From positions 1,313,176-1,377,175 of the forward strand of contig QANU01011901.1 of assembly GCA_003254905.1 (NCBI GenBank): DNA of 64,000 nucleotides, read 5' to 3'. How positions within the stretch are numbered: position 1 is the stretch's first letter; each line of letters starts with the position of its first letter. The position numbers were made by a program, and so were the translations under genes. Source of the stretch: Nissolia schottii (lineage: Eukaryota; Streptophyta; Magnoliopsida; Fabales; Fabaceae). Below, in pieces: positions 24,215 to 36,695 of the stretch. The notes beneath the pieces were generated by a model that did no database searches, was not told the origin of the DNA, and saw only the letters and a list, made by a program, of their open reading frames with translations.

Positions 24215-25192
24215 TAGATATATGAACTTATTCTCCATTCTAACAGGATGGAGTTCGAAAAAACGAAAGAAATCCTGATTGGGCATACTAAGTTATAGTA
24301 TATTTGAATGAGTATATTTCATAGATTAACTATAGTTTTTCGAAAATTGGGAAACGAAAAGAAGGGTGAGGAATTTTGTGATAGAAAGGAATAAGATTAA
24401 AGCTAAAGGATAAATGGTTTGTTTGCTTATCGATTGTTAGGTTTATGCCAAACTTTGATTAAAAATGATAGAATGAGGGAATTTTCATTGATTTGGAGAA
24501 TAAAGTATTAAACATAAGGAATGTTGGATCAATTCTGCCACAAGGCCATTTTAAGAGAACTTTCTTGTCATATTCATTTTTTTCACTAATAAATAAATAA
24601 GAATTTAATTTTGATGCTGACAATGTAAAAAAAAGAAGAATTAAAGTATCAAAACTATTATGCGGATGAGGTTTTGATCGCTTAATTTTATGTCCAGGAC
24701 TTTTGCAAGGTGCGATGAACGTTAATTATGATTGCGTATTCCTTTCGCATTATGTGATGGGAAAAATGAGCGACAGTGACATTCTTCGACCAGAAAAAAA
24801 CTAACTACACAGCTGAATTTATTATTTAGTGTCCAAAAATTGTAAACCGGGTCAAGATTTGACATAAATCAATTTTATTTTTAAAAATAGATCACCTTGA
24901 TGTGAGATTTTCATGACCTTATTATGTGTAGATTTTTACCATTAACTCGGTAGGTAATCCTTAACTTGGACATAAACACAATTAATGATAAAAATCTACA
25001 CATAACAAGTCACGGGAAAATCTCAAAGGAAATGATCCGCCCCCATGGGGGAAAGTTTCTTCGAAAAGTCATTTAGTTACCACACACGAAGGCCCAAACA
25101 ACATATAACTGAGGCACTGGACTCACACACCACGACCAAAAAGGAAAGACCTCAGTATTGAAGACAAACAAAAAGGATATCTAAACCAAAAC

Positions 25193-25193
<1 letters not shown>

Positions 25194-25237
<44 letters not shown>
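25194..25237. repeat. Poly(A) tract of 44 bases
   Basis: A pure A-run. It could be the tail of a retroposed sequence ending at 25193, but I recognise no SINE, LINE or gene sequence upstream and no flanking duplication. It may simply be a mononucleotide repeat. Confidence 0.6.
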
Positions 25238-25238
<1 letters not shown>

Positions 25239-25239
25239 A

Positions 25240-26825
25240 GAAAAGGAGCTCACCATTCATCTCCCTACTTAAACATTCTGATATTGGTCATGTTAATGAA
25301 AGGTGGAAATGAAAACATTAATCCTCTCATATTCCTTTTAAAAACATGAGAGGATCTTGATGCATTCTATATTAAGCACAGAGTGCCAGATAAAAGTACA
25401 AGAACGGGGTAAGTAATTCAAGTATTCAACAGCTAGGTTAGAAATTAAAGGAAATTTAAGGATGAGCATTACTTACATGGCATTTAGTATGGGTAAATGA
25501 AATATTCGCATTATCAACCACTTTCCAAGTAAACCATCCCAATAACATGTACATTGTACAATACCAAAAAGAAAAAAGTGGATTACCATAAGCACCAGTT
25601 ATAAAACTGATACCCTGATCATTACATTTGATTCCAATAGGAGATCAACAAAAATGTTGAACATTTTTCCCCGCAATACCCCTATATAACAATGCATTGA
25701 ATGTACATAGAAAGTGGAATAATTAAGAGTTTAAAGTGGAAATATTTCATTGAAAGGGTAAGCTTTTGAAGTTTTCAATGCATTGAGAACAATCAATCTT
25801 GCTAGCCTTGGGACATTGGCTAGCAAGAGTCATATTTCATCACCAAGAAAATTAAAAACCAAGACTACTCTCCTGACTCTCGCACCAAAAATGACACCTT
25901 AGACAATTCAGTCCCATAAATCTGGCAAGCACTAAGATTATGCATAACAAATACTGCAATACAGGGAATGGTGTACTTTTAAGCTACTGACAGAGCATGA
26001 ATCTACTTAGCCCAAGTTCAATGTTATCTAAGCTAATCTCAGAGATACCAACAGGGTCCTATATTTCAAGGTCAACTTAAGTAGAACAACTAAGATGCCC
26101 AAGGCTGCAAGCAAATGATGTTACTTGACCATAACAAAGCGTATCATCATAGTAAAAAACCCAAGGGCAACACATCAACAATCCTTTGTAGGGTGTGAGC
26201 CATTGAACAGCACACAGATGTATTTCCAGTTGCATAGCTGTTGCAATTGCAAGCACCGCACAGTTCCACTCAATTCTCCTTCAGCAGAACTTTGTATCGG
26301 AGGATCATCATTAGAATTGCAAAACCGTATCAAGATTGAGTTGAGCCGAATTCAACCCTCTTTTTTCATTTTATTTTATTATAATTTTTGAGAGGATTCT
26401 CCATAAGTTAGGCTAACAAACCACAACATGGAAAAACCAGTAGTTGTCAATGCCTAAGTTCAACCTACTCTTTGCCCTTATTTTATAACAACACCATTTT
26501 CATGTATTCCTTTTTGTGAATCAAGCATTACAAATGAAACTACAAAACAAAACAAAACAGAGATTACTTGGATCCTCAGTCACAATCCAAAGCAATCTCA
26601 AAGGGAAAAGCAGTAGAAACAAATCATATAATATCGAGTGAAAATAAACCCATAGGAGGCAACATAATTGAGAGGTAAACAGAGAAGAAAGCATTAAGAA
26701 CTATAGTCACTGCAACATTGAACAAAATTTCATGAGATTCCAAAGATGAATCAGGACCAATTTCACAGTGACACTTCCCCCAAATACAACACAACAAACC
26801 TAATTTGCCAAAAACCTCTTTGAAG
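25240..26825. other. Intergenic and probable NIP7 3' flank
   Basis: No coding sequence recognised. Less AT-biased than most intergenic stretches here; the last ~200 bases (26640-26830) are probably NIP7 3' UTR. Confidence 0.45.
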
Positions 26826-26831
26826 AAAGCT

Positions 26832-27395
26832 TCAGAGCTCATCCTCCATCCTCAAGTACTCTCCTACATCAGACTGGTGCAGCACCACGATTCCGTTAGG
26901 GTCGAGCTTCCTGCAATCCTGCGTCGACTTGGCGGCGATCCCGAAACCCAAGGGCACGTCCGCCATGGAGAACACCACGACGCCGTCGCCGGCAGCGATG
27001 CTGTCGGTGATCCTCCCCAGCGCGCTCTTGAGGACGTGGTTCCCGTAGAGGAAGGACATCTCGGACTGCGGCTTGAGCCAGACCTTGTGCTTGGCGTTGG
27101 CGGCGAGGAGGTTGAGGGCCTGGACGGTGAGGTGGAAGTTGCCGCCGTGGGTGTATTTTCCGATGCAGGTGCCGAGGGAGACGAGGTTGTTCCTGGAGAC
27201 GTTGGTGGCGCGCTTCACGAGGGACTCGCTGGCGTAGTAGATCTTGTTCTTGTGGAGGCGGAAGCAGTAGCGGCCGGGGTTAGGGTCTGGGCCTTCGTGG
27301 GAGGGGTTCTCGACGATGTTCTTCAGGTTGTTTCCGACGAACTTGAAGAGCTTCTCGAACACCGCCGTCGTCTCCCTCTCGTCCAGAGGTCTCAT
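26832..27395 (-). CDS. NIP7: 60S ribosome subunit biogenesis protein NIP7 homolog
   Basis: A single open frame from ATG 27395 to the stop at 26832 gives 187 residues. It starts [20 protein letters not shown] and carries the family blocks [49 protein letters not shown] and [20 protein letters not shown], closing with [20 protein letters not shown]. Family knowledge: NIP7 (human form 180 residues) has an N-terminal pre-PUA domain and a C-terminal PUA RNA-binding domain (roughly residue 100 onward). It is a nucleolar factor for 27S pre-rRNA processing and 60S assembly. Length and sequence agree end to end, with a few extra residues in the loop after residue 32. The coding part has no intron. The upstream region carries telo-box and site II motifs typical of ribosome biogenesis genes. 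Confidence 0.96.
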   Translation of the reverse strand: MRPLDERETTAVFEKLFKFVGNNLKNIVENPSHEGPDPNPGRYCFRLHKNKIYYASESLVKRATNVSRNNLVSLGTCIGKYTHGGNFHLTVQALNLLAANAKHKVWLKPQSEMSFLYGNHVLKSALGRITDSIAAGDGVVVFSMADVPLGFGIAAKSTQDCRKLDPNGIVVLHQSDVGEYLRMEDEL

Positions 27396-27419
27396 CTTCT
27401 TCCTTCTGCAACACTGCTT

Positions 27420-27627
27420 CTAGGGTTTTGCCGCAACGTTATGTCGTTTGGGTTTTAGGGTTTTGCGTTTCGTTGTGTTTTATTTGAATAGTACTAGATT
27501 TTTCTAAAAAAATGTTCTTTACTTTTTTGTCATCGTCCGAATGGGCCTGATTAGGTCTTTGAGTCTTGGCCTTTAGTGAATCGGAAACTATAAATTTTTC
27601 TATAATATATCCAACTTGAGTTGGGCC
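27420..27627 (-). promoter_or_regulatory. Telo-boxes and TGGGCC (site II) elements upstream of NIP7
   Basis: On the coding strand AAACCCTAG (27420-27428) and a perfect telo-box AAACCCTAA (27455-27463) lie just upstream of the ATG. TGGGCC-type site II elements lie at 27542-27547 and 27622-27627. Family knowledge: the pair of telo-box plus site II (TCP-bound) marks promoters of plant ribosomal protein and ribosome biogenesis genes active in dividing cells. Confidence 0.75.
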
Positions 27628-27639
27628 TATTTATATCGG

Positions 27640-28380
27640 AACTGTTTTGATCTTTGAACACATAAAGTGACCAACACAAAGTAACATCATTATTTTTATG
27701 TACCAAAAAAGAAAAAAATAAACAACATTATTTTTTGTATCATGCAAAGTTCTATTTTTTAACCCGTAAACATGCAAATTGGCACTCATTGTTGACAAAA
27801 TTGGTCAAATTAGTCCTCAAAGTTTTAAATTATTCAAGTTAATTGTGATGCTAACTTTCCATCTAACCCCACTAACGGCTGCTAACGTTAGGCGTGACAT
27901 GCTATCTGTCAAATTACTCCTTGCAATTTTTGAAATCTGTCAATTTTATCCCAAAGTTTTTAAAAGTTTTGTACAAAGAAGTGTCTACAATCCCTAACCA
28001 AATGCAAAACTCAGTCATCTTCCCAACTGTGTAGGCCTTTGTTGGTACAATTCAACTCCTGTCTATTAATTGTTTGATCTAGTTTCTTATTTTGTTTCAT
28101 TTTACCCCTTCACCAATTTGCTCTATTCTCCTAATCAAAAGAAGTAAAAAAGGAGGAAGAACCAATAGAGAATTAATTAGTAAAGCATATAGCAGTTAAT
28201 TGCATAAATAATAGTCATGACTTATGACTTAACCAAATAAATTAATCAATACGGGAATAAAATAAGGAGGAAGCTTGTACGTAGACCATTGTCATTGATT
28301 CAATACATTACACATAACAATACAAACCCGAAAAGAGTAATAAAAATAATGGAAACTGTACGTAAAAAGTAATTAGCCTA
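27640..28380. other. Intergenic
   Basis: Contains phrases such as AAATTAGTCCTCAAAGTTTT and TGCTAACGTTAGGCGTGACA (27790-27900) that resemble common dispersed plant repeats, but no ends could be placed. Confidence 0.4.
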
Positions 28381-28387
28381 ATCCATC

Positions 28388-28951
28388 TTAAGTAGTTGAT
28401 GAATATCCCTCCCAAAAGGAAGACCGACTACCAATCAAAGAAAGAGAAGCATGGCCCGTGAGTTGGTCCCTAAGAGTGTCTGTAAGGGTGTCCGTGAGAT
28501 GGTCTGTAAGGTCGCCAGCATTAGAAATGGCTTCCCCAGCTATCACGGTACCAGCGGCACCAACCCCTGCCCCCAAACCTACCTTTCCCTTTTTACCCGT
28601 CTTATCCTTGGCCCCACCGGGGTTGACCTTGTGGGTCTGCTGTGAATAACCATCGTAGGCGACTTGTGGTGGATACCCATATCCACCCGCGTAATGCTGA
28701 GGGTCTCATGACCTGGTAGGTGACGTGTTTGGGGGATTTGCTGCTGGTGGCGGAGTGGGTGAGGAGGTCGGCGAGGGGGATGTGGACGTGGCCAACGCTG
28801 CGACGGTCACACCATTTTCTTGTCGACGGGGGTTTTGACAGCCTTGTCAATGTGCTTGGGCTCGCCGCTCCATCTTATGGAAGAGGCTCACGTCCTTGAG
28901 GTCCTTTGCATAGGCCAGGTTGAGCTCTATGGTTCTCATATGTTCTTCCAT
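28388..28951 (-). pseudogene. SRC2-like C2-domain protein pseudogene
   Basis: From ATG 28951 the minus strand reads RTIELNLAYAKDLKDVSLFH, the start of an SRC2-type C2 domain, and then breaks. In a second frame follows GEPKHIDKAVKTPVDK. Further on come DRRSVGHVHIPLADLL and KSPKHVTYQVMRPS, with the C2 middle (expected about 20-25 residues around the PKW strand) missing. The C-terminal part runs in another frame: a GGYGYPPQVAYDGYSQQ block and KDKTGKKGKVGLGAGVGAAG, then a hydrophilic end. Family knowledge: SRC2 proteins are cold-induced, with an N-terminal C2 domain, a Gly/Tyr/Pro-rich middle and a Gly-rich hydrophobic tail. At least three frame changes or internal deletions make a functional product very unlikely, although the last part (28388-28576) is still open. 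Confidence 0.82.
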
Positions 28952-28959
28952 GATGAATA

Positions 28960-29875
28960 TATATATGATTGTGATTCTGATTAATTAATGTGATTGTGGT
29001 TTATGAGTAATTGTGATTAATTGCGTTAATTGTGGGAAAGAGAGGGAAGGGGGAAGTTACGGCGGTTAGTATTGTGCTGTGTTCAAAGGGTAATGATCAG
29101 TTACCCCTGTTCAATTAACGTGGAGTTGTTGTGATATTACAACGCAACAACCCCACAACTGAATCGATGAAAATAGCCATCCTCGCGCATGCATGTGTTA
29201 TTATTTTTCTCTTTTTTCCTTCTTGTTTTTGTTGTTCGGTGATAAAAGTTCGTTACTATTCCTAAATTTATATCCAACCACAAAATTATCTGATATCGGT
29301 GGTACATATATAGCAGCAATACAATGATAATAATATTCTTTCTCCATTTTTCATTAGGTTTTTTTACTATATATATATATATATCTATCTTTATTTTGTA
29401 TTTTTGAAAATGAAAAAGTAGCATTGATTTAGTAAATATTATAATAAAATAAATATATCGTGGTCTGACTGTTAAGTGCTATTAATGATAGTGTAAGTTT
29501 CATGCAGCGCGCACATTGTTTTTGAACAGAAATAGTTACTAGTTGTGATGAACCAACCTTTGGTTGCAAGTGAATAGTAATGATATAATAATAACAATAA
29601 TAACTGATGGAAGTAACTATACGATGGCATTGTTGTTGCATATGCAAAGAAGAAGAGGAAGAGGCCGGCCCGGGGCACGGGTCCTGCTTATCTGCCACTA
29701 CCACTTCTGAATTGAGTATTCCTATTTATTTCCACGTTCAGTTAACGGGCAGGAAAAATGCTTGTATTGTATTCAAGAATATTGGATATATTTAAATAAT
29801 AGAATTATGCGTGTGTGATAAAGAAGTTGCAAAGGCGAATTTAGTTTAAGATTTTGCAGGAGAGCTGTGTTTTTG
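28960..29875. other. Intergenic
   Basis: No gene seen. (TA)n microsatellite near 29369-29384. Confidence 0.5.
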
Positions 29876-29879
29876 GCAA

Positions 29880-30300
29880 TTAAAGCTGCAAAAGTGTATT
29901 GTTTTATCTACTACCGAAACATAATATATTGTTATAACTGATCAAACTAAAAATGAAAAAGAAATGCTTTGGTTAAAAAGATTCCTTTAACACTTGGGAA
30001 AGAAACATGGAAGGTCTGTTATCCATTGCAACAATCAAAATGTTTTGGATTTAAGCAAGAACGCAACATGTCATTCGCGTGTGAAGCATATTGGTATCTA
30101 TGTCAAGCAGTGGAAGATTCACACGGATGAAAACTCTTTTTATTTGATGACAGAAATTGTGACACGTAATAAACTTCAATGTTGTGACAAGTTAATTGGC
30201 ACAAATTCTAAATGAATACTTTGAGATTATCCCCCCTCCGATCATCTAGAGGGAGGGAGAATTGTCGAATTCAATCATATGTTTTATAGTTAAAAAAATC
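29880..30300 (+). mobile_element. Ty1/copia fossil: end of RNase H domain, polypurine tract and start of 3' LTR
   Basis: Translated plus-strand pieces show CIVLSTTE, EMLWLKRF, HCNNQNVLDLSKNATCHSR.KHI and IHTDEN, all characteristic of the C-terminal RNase H of copia elements. A purine-rich tract at about 30249-30262 is followed by TGTCGAATTC, a likely LTR start. The element is broken and most of it is missing. The LTR end was not located, so the right limit is approximate. Confidence 0.75.
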
Positions 30301-32800
30301 ATGAAACAAGGTATTGAATACCACAATAAAGTCAGTGTTTGTGAACACCACCTTCATTATGGTCTTAATGTCATGTTTCATAACATCAGAATGGTACCCC
30401 CACACACTTGTATATTGCCATAAGCAACAAGGCATAAACTAATAGCTTGCTAGGTAAAAAATATCCACAACACAAAATGCTATAGGGACCAACAAACAGT
30501 CTTTGGGATGAGAGGGATGTAAACGTTTGATTTATAGCCCCTTCCTCATATATCCTCTATTTAGAAAGATACAAACCCATTGCAAGGCCTTGTTCAAATC
30601 TAGTGCTAAAAAATTGAGGTTGATAAATATGTGATTATCCTCCCTCTGTTAGCCTCTCATAACTCACAAGGTAAAATATATAGGAAGCCTTAGAATTTGA
30701 CTCGCTGCTGCTAAATTTAGTTAAGTCAATAAATTTTGGATATTAATTAAGCTTCCCAACTTCATCACGAAAAATAGTAAGGTTTTTAAGATTTTACAAG
30801 TTTTAATATATTGAAGATTTAAAATTCACACTTTTCAATAAAACACTTTCACTCTTAAAACTTTAACCAATGTCTTTAGGGCACTAATTAACTTTTTCCT
30901 AATTTTATTATGGAAAAATTGCAATTTAACCTCTAGTGGTGTATTTAATTTTCTTTGATGAATTGGAACACGTGCAAGTAACTCGAAAATAGAAGTTTTA
31001 TATACATTAATACAATTAAATATTTTCCCTGATCGTTGGAGAATTTGATAATTCTTTTCCATATATAACAACATCATGACAACTTGTAGCTAAGATAAAC
31101 GTTAGTCTCTTGAAAGGCTTGTATAGTAGTAATTAAGTTACTGTTGAATTTACCACTAATTGGTATTTGGTAGTCAGAACTTGATTTAAAGTCTCCAATA
31201 GACATGCAAGAACAAGTCATATAATATTTCTTTGTTTGTGTGACAAAATTCATTGAAACAAATATTCTATCTCCGATTTTAGGTTGACCAATAGATCATA
31301 GACACATTAGGAGCATAAATTTCAAAAAACTGATTTATCTAAGAGAGGCTTGGTGAGCATTTTAATGTCAATTGAAGTGTAGATGATTCTGTTGTATTTT
31401 TTTTTATTATTTTTTTACCTTTGACTAGGTTCTCGTTTCATAGACCAATTGTTTTTTTTTTTTTTTGTGGTAATGCAATAAATGAAGATCTATTAAATAT
31501 TTATGAAATATTAATGAGAAATTATAGTTAATAATTACAAAAAAAAAGTATTTAGTCTTATGTTTGTACTAAGAGGTTTTCCCAGGTTAAAAATAGACAA
31601 GACATATATTCTAATTGGTTTTATATTTACATGTTAAATATATTGAGCATTTTATTAAATAAATATGAGTAAATTGTTGTTCATAAAGCACAGGATAATT
31701 ATCACACACACCCCTATCATCAACTAATTTATTTTAATAGGAAACACAAAAGATACCCATATATACAGCTTTTTAGATTTGAAACCACTTTTACAAAGTT
31801 TTACACCACTTTGCCACATAAATTGTGTCCATTGAAAGTGCTCAAGTCAAGTTGATATAAACCAAACGGTCATGATAATGGGAGACTTGTAAAGTTAATA
31901 CTTCTTTTTCTTTTGTTTTCTTTTCTTTGGGAACAACTGATCAATGCATCCCGTTCTTTCAAAAATCAAATAACAGAGTCAATAAAAAAATATAAGATAA
32001 TTAAAAATAAAATACAATAAAACTTATAATCTAAAAACAAATAAAAATTGAAATATTTTTACTTTATTGCACAAAATTAGTCTTTCAGGGTTTTAAACCT
32101 TTTTATTCTCGATATATACTTAAAAGGAAGTGTAGACTATTACCTCATATACCATAAAATTAACATGACATTACACCACTTAACAAGTCTATGACCTTTC
32201 GAATTTCAATTTAAGTCTATCACATACAGAAAGTAAGCACACCAACGTCAAGAGATAAGATAACCTTACAAATATGAGAAAGAGACACAAAAGAGAAAAG
32301 GTAAGATATAAGGCATAAAAGTAATGAATGAATAACAAATCAAGCATTTTTTTTATAAAAAATAATTTATTTCTCCTTCTCGTGGTCAATAATTAGGCGC
32401 TACAATTAAATCAACAAATATACAAGCCACTAAAAGTAGTAACTAGACCAAATAAAAGGCAAGCCAATAACTACTAATAAGTTATTAAAAATCATAAGTT
32501 TAATTTTTTTTTTGTCATTATAAAACAAATAACCCATAATACCAGTAAAAAAAAAAAAAGAAAACATAACAAGTGAAATATATGATCTTTGTGATCTGGA
32601 AGTTGTTATTATTTCACTAAGGTTGCGTTTATTTAGTGAGATAGAACAAAAATATTGAGACATAAGAATAAAAATTGTGTTGTTTATTGAAACAGACACT
32701 AAAATTTATGTTTTAAGATAAAAATTTTATGTATTTTTTGTATCTCCATTTTCTTAAAAAACGTAGACAAAAATTCATCAATATTTTTTTCTGATTTTAC
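30300..32800. other. Intergenic, AT-rich; may include remains of the copia LTR
   Basis: No coding region supported. The first few hundred bases may be LTR sequence of the neighbouring fossil. Confidence 0.4.
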
Positions 32801-32814
32801 CCTTGTGATATTTT

Positions 32815-33230
32815 GTTTATGACAAGCTTACCACCTCCTCCCACGCCTTCTCCCTCGATGGCCTGGTCTCCCTCTCCTTTGGCACGAACATCCCGACCCT
32901 CTAAGGCCCTCAGCATCACCCTCTGCAACATCATCACCTTCCCCTTCATCCTCCGCGCCACCATCTTTGACGTGAAGGCGCTCTCTCCCCTTCTTAATCT
33001 CAAGAGGGAGTCATCGCACGCCTTGTTGCCGTTTTAGCTTCCATGCCGTCGTCGAGGTCAACAAGGCGACCATCGACGCGTACCTCGCGCGATCGAATCG
33101 CTCATGTTGCTCGTAAGCGGCAAGGGGAGGGAGAGAAAGGAAGCTGCCACGACGCTCTACGCCCTCTACTCATTCCCCCAACAACCAAAGGTGTTGTTCT
33201 TGAGGCCATAGAATAAGGGGTTGCTTGAGG
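32815..33230 (+). pseudogene. U-box/ARM-repeat E3 ligase (PUB8-like) pseudogene fragment
   Basis: A GC-rich island in AT-rich DNA. In one frame it reads TLCNIITFPFILRATIFDVK, then ALSPLLNLKRESSHALL. In a second frame, after a break, it reads LLVSGKGRERKEAATTLYAL followed by YSFPQQPKVLFL. Family knowledge: 'RERKEAATALYALCSFP.N' is a signature of the ARM-repeat region of plant U-box ligases such as PUB8. The U-box itself and most ARM repeats are missing, and several frame breaks occur within 400 bases. The fragment appears to be a decayed partial gene copy. Assignment to PUB8 rather than another U-box/ARM protein is from memory. Confidence 0.6.
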
Positions 33231-33239
33231 ATGATAATG

Positions 33240-33800
33240 AATGAGAAGGTGAGGAGGAATGCTTCCAGTTTGGTTTAGGTTCTGCGTGGAAACCATGGCA
33301 TGAGTTGGGAGTGGAAAAGTTCAATTTTGATTATAAAAGGTATTTAAGGTCATTTATAGTGTATTTTTTATCTTATTTTTATTAAATTAAATAAGATACA
33401 CATATAAAAATATATTTTATACATTATCATCAAATATAATGTAAGATTCATATGTCACAACATTTTTTCTTTGTCCTCCTTTCTCCTTTATTTCTATGGC
33501 AGTCTAAAATACACCTCTCTGACCTGTCTATTTCACAACAACAACAATAAAAATGAAAAAGTCTAAAGATTGAGCTAAATAAATCAGGCAAATCATTTAT
33601 TGAAATCTAAATTATTATTACATAATATAAAATTGGGAAGCCAAAATCCCTCTAGTCTCAACTGAGTACTGCACCATAGAGCCACAAAAGAAAAGGCAAA
33701 TGTACCCTGAAACCAAAATCCCTGAGTCTGCGCTAAATATAAATTTCTGCAAATCTCAATCAAATAAGGCGGCAATAATAAAATTATTATAAAGCCCTTT
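33240..33800. other. Intergenic; thiamine diphosphate carrier promoter at right end
   Basis: No further gene. No clear TATA box in the last 300 bases. Confidence 0.4.
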
Positions 33801-34118
33801 GCACCTTTTATTGGATTCTCTTCTCCATTGCGTCCTTCTTCGTCATCCCTTGCAGGTGCGTTCCCAAACAGACCCTAAAAATTGAATCTTTTTGCCCCTC
33901 ACCTTCTGCCCTTTTCATTAATTCTCCGTAGTTCTTGGAAATTGAAGGGGGGAACCCTAAATTATAGGGTTTCCAGCTGATGGGTCATCATGGATTTGCT
34001 TCTTTCTGGTTTATGTAAGTTGAATTATGATGTGGTACATAGCTATGCAAGTTTTATTTGATGGGGGTTTCATCTTGCAGGTTATAGTCTGAAAAGGGAA
34101 GGAAAGGTGTTTGTGGCA

Positions 34119-36695
34119 ATGGAGGAGCATGGCCAACTGAAGCGTGCCGTGATTGATTCCTCTGCTGGTGCAATTTCTGGTGGAATATCAAGGACAGTTA
34201 CCTCACCCCTTGATGTTATTAAGATTAGATTCCAAGTATGTGTTTGTTTTTTGGTCTGCTTTTCTGCATTGTTTGTTGTTGCCTGCTTCATTTTCAATTG
34301 ATGTTTGTTATTCACATTCAATTGACAATGACAGGTTCAACTAGAGCCCACATCTTCATGGGCTTTGCTACGCAAGGATTTGGCTGTACCATCTAAGTAT
34401 ACTGGCATGCTTCAAGCAAGCAAAGATATTTTTAGAGAAGAAGGCATACAGGTACGATAACCTACAGATTTTCTGCCATTTTAGGTGTATCATGTTGCCT
34501 TTTCAAGTTCTCAGCCCTTTTTTCTATGATATATTTAAAGGGCTTTTGGCGGGGAAACGTACCGGCTTTGCTCATGGTTATGCCTTATACAGCCATACAG
34601 TTTACAGTTTTGCACAAGTTGAAGACTTTTGCCTCTGGTTCTTCCAAGTCAGGTATTCTATTTTGTTATTCAGTGTCTCAACACATTGGCTTCATTAGCA
34701 AATTGTTTCTTTGAAGTCTTAGGTTGTTTTTTTATCACATCATTGTCACTTATGCAACTTTTACATTCATGCTACATAAGCTCTCTGAGTTCATTCCTAT
34801 ATCTTGCTAAATTTGATTTAACTAATGTATTTTGCGTAAGGCTTTGTTGAGTGGAAGGATATTGTCAGTTAATGGTTGAATATATTGAAGCCAAAATCTG
34901 TACTCGTGCACACAACACACTTTACAGATATAACTACGTTCCAGGAAATTATCCTATATCTTATCCAATTCTAGGTTTATGCTGTTCATTGGTTGATTTT
35001 TGTTGCTGCAGAGGATCATAGTAGTTTGAGCCCTTATCTATCCTATGTCAGTGGGGCATTAGCCGGGTGTGCAGCTACAGTAGGGTCGTATCCATTTGAT
35101 CTTCTTCGAACCATATTAGCTTCTCAGGGAGAGCCAAAGGTATAAAAATCAAGGTTATAACTGATAAGGAAATTATAAAGTAAATTTGTGTAATGTTTGG
35201 TGTTTTGAAGGCCAGTGAAGCAAATAATGGTCTGCTTTTTTAGCATCCTCCTCCAGCCCATATACTTCCTTTACCATCATGTGCTTCAAATTTTTATGTT
35301 GACATCATTCTTTTGTGTTTGTTTCTTTTTGCCTGCTGCAAGGGGGCAAGGATGCTCCTTGTATAACTTGTGCTATTGCCAATAAAATTTGTCATATCAA
35401 ATAATGTCCTGTTGAGTTGTGTTGGCCAAAGCCTTCATTAGTAAATTCACAAACTCCTCATTTGTGAATTTTGCTTTTGTTGACTTGAATATGCTGTTTA
35501 TGCTCTTCTATTTTGCTTTGTTTGGAAATACTGATCTCTGATGTTGTCAAGCTGTCGTCCTTTTGAAGTTATTTTATGCAATAACAATTCTCAAATATCT
35601 TGCCAAACAAGTAGGTTTATCCCAACATGAGGTCAGCATTCGTTGATATCGTCCAGACTCGTGGATTCCAAGGCTTGTACTATGGATTGTCACCAACACT
35701 AGTTGAGATTATACCTTATGCAGGTCTACAATTTGGAACATATGATACATTTAAGCGTTGGGCCATGGTAAATTTCAGTCTTTGTATTTAACTTTTCATA
35801 CTTGACAAAATTATGCCCTGCATGCATTGGATGTGGTTATTTGTTCACTGTGAAACTATAGTATGGGACTTTGTAGATTGTCTTAGGTTCTGCAGGACTG
35901 GTTCTTCTGGCTTATCTGTTCACTGTAAAACTATAGTATGGGAGTTTGTTCTTCACACAATTAATTTGCTATCACTTTTTAGTTGTAACCTTGTATTTGT
36001 ATGAACAACGGAGTTGGATTCCTTTATACACAGCTGATGAAAGTTTTGGTTCAGTTTCACTTTACAGTAAGCAATTCTTTGAGACCTGTCTATTTATTAT
36101 GCACTGTATGTCAAATTGTAGGCTTGGAACCATAGTAGATATTCGAACACTAATGCAGAAGACAAACCCTCTAGCTTTCAACTTTTCATTTGTGGGGTGG
36201 CGGCTGGAACGTGTGCCAAACTTGTCTGTCATCCCCTTGATGTGGTCAAGAAAAGATTTCAGGTAAAACCTCTCCCCATTTTAAGTATTAATTCTTTGGT
36301 CTGAAGTATAAATTTAAGAGTCCATGGTCTAGACAGCCCTGCCCTCACCCTCTTCTTTGTCATTCTGAAACATGTAAAGGACATTGAATAGAACTGAACG
36401 TTTTGTTATTGTATTCATACATCAATGTTAACTATGGATCTTTTAACTATGGATCTTCTTTCTTTGTTTTCTACAGATTGAAGGGCTTCAGAGGCATCCA
36501 AGATATGGAGCACGAGTTGAGCATCGTGCATATCAGAATATGTTGGATGCCATGAAAAGGATATTGCTATTGGAGGGTTGGGCTGGTCTATACAAGGGGA
36601 TAGTCCCATCAACTGTTAAAGCTGCACCAGCCGCTGCTGTAACATTTGTTGCATATGAATTGGCAGCAGATTGGCTTGAGTCCATTTCCACTTGA
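34119..36695 (+). CDS. Mitochondrial thiamine diphosphate carrier (SLC25 family), seven coding exons
   Basis: Coding exons are 34119-34235, 34335-34451, 34541-34652, 35012-35139, 35615-35767, 36122-36262 and 36477-36695. They total 987 nt and 328 residues, and all introns are GT..AG. The acceptor at 34080 and a likely donor at 33856 indicate an intron in the 5' UTR. The protein has three mitochondrial-carrier repeats with signatures [20 protein letters not shown] and [10 protein letters not shown], each followed by a GxxGxYxG-type second helix ([25 protein letters not shown]). Family knowledge: the sequence fits plant thiamine diphosphate carriers (Arabidopsis At5g48970 and At3g21390), inner-membrane proteins that import ThDP for pyruvate and 2-oxoglutarate dehydrogenases. 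Function is inferred from family. The start is the first ATG after the spliced leader and gives the short MEEHGQLK N-terminus usual in the family. Confidence 0.94.

Noticed and set aside
26805-27458. Plus-strand open frame of about 217 codons
   Set aside because: Antisense of NIP7; composition is a shadow of the real gene.
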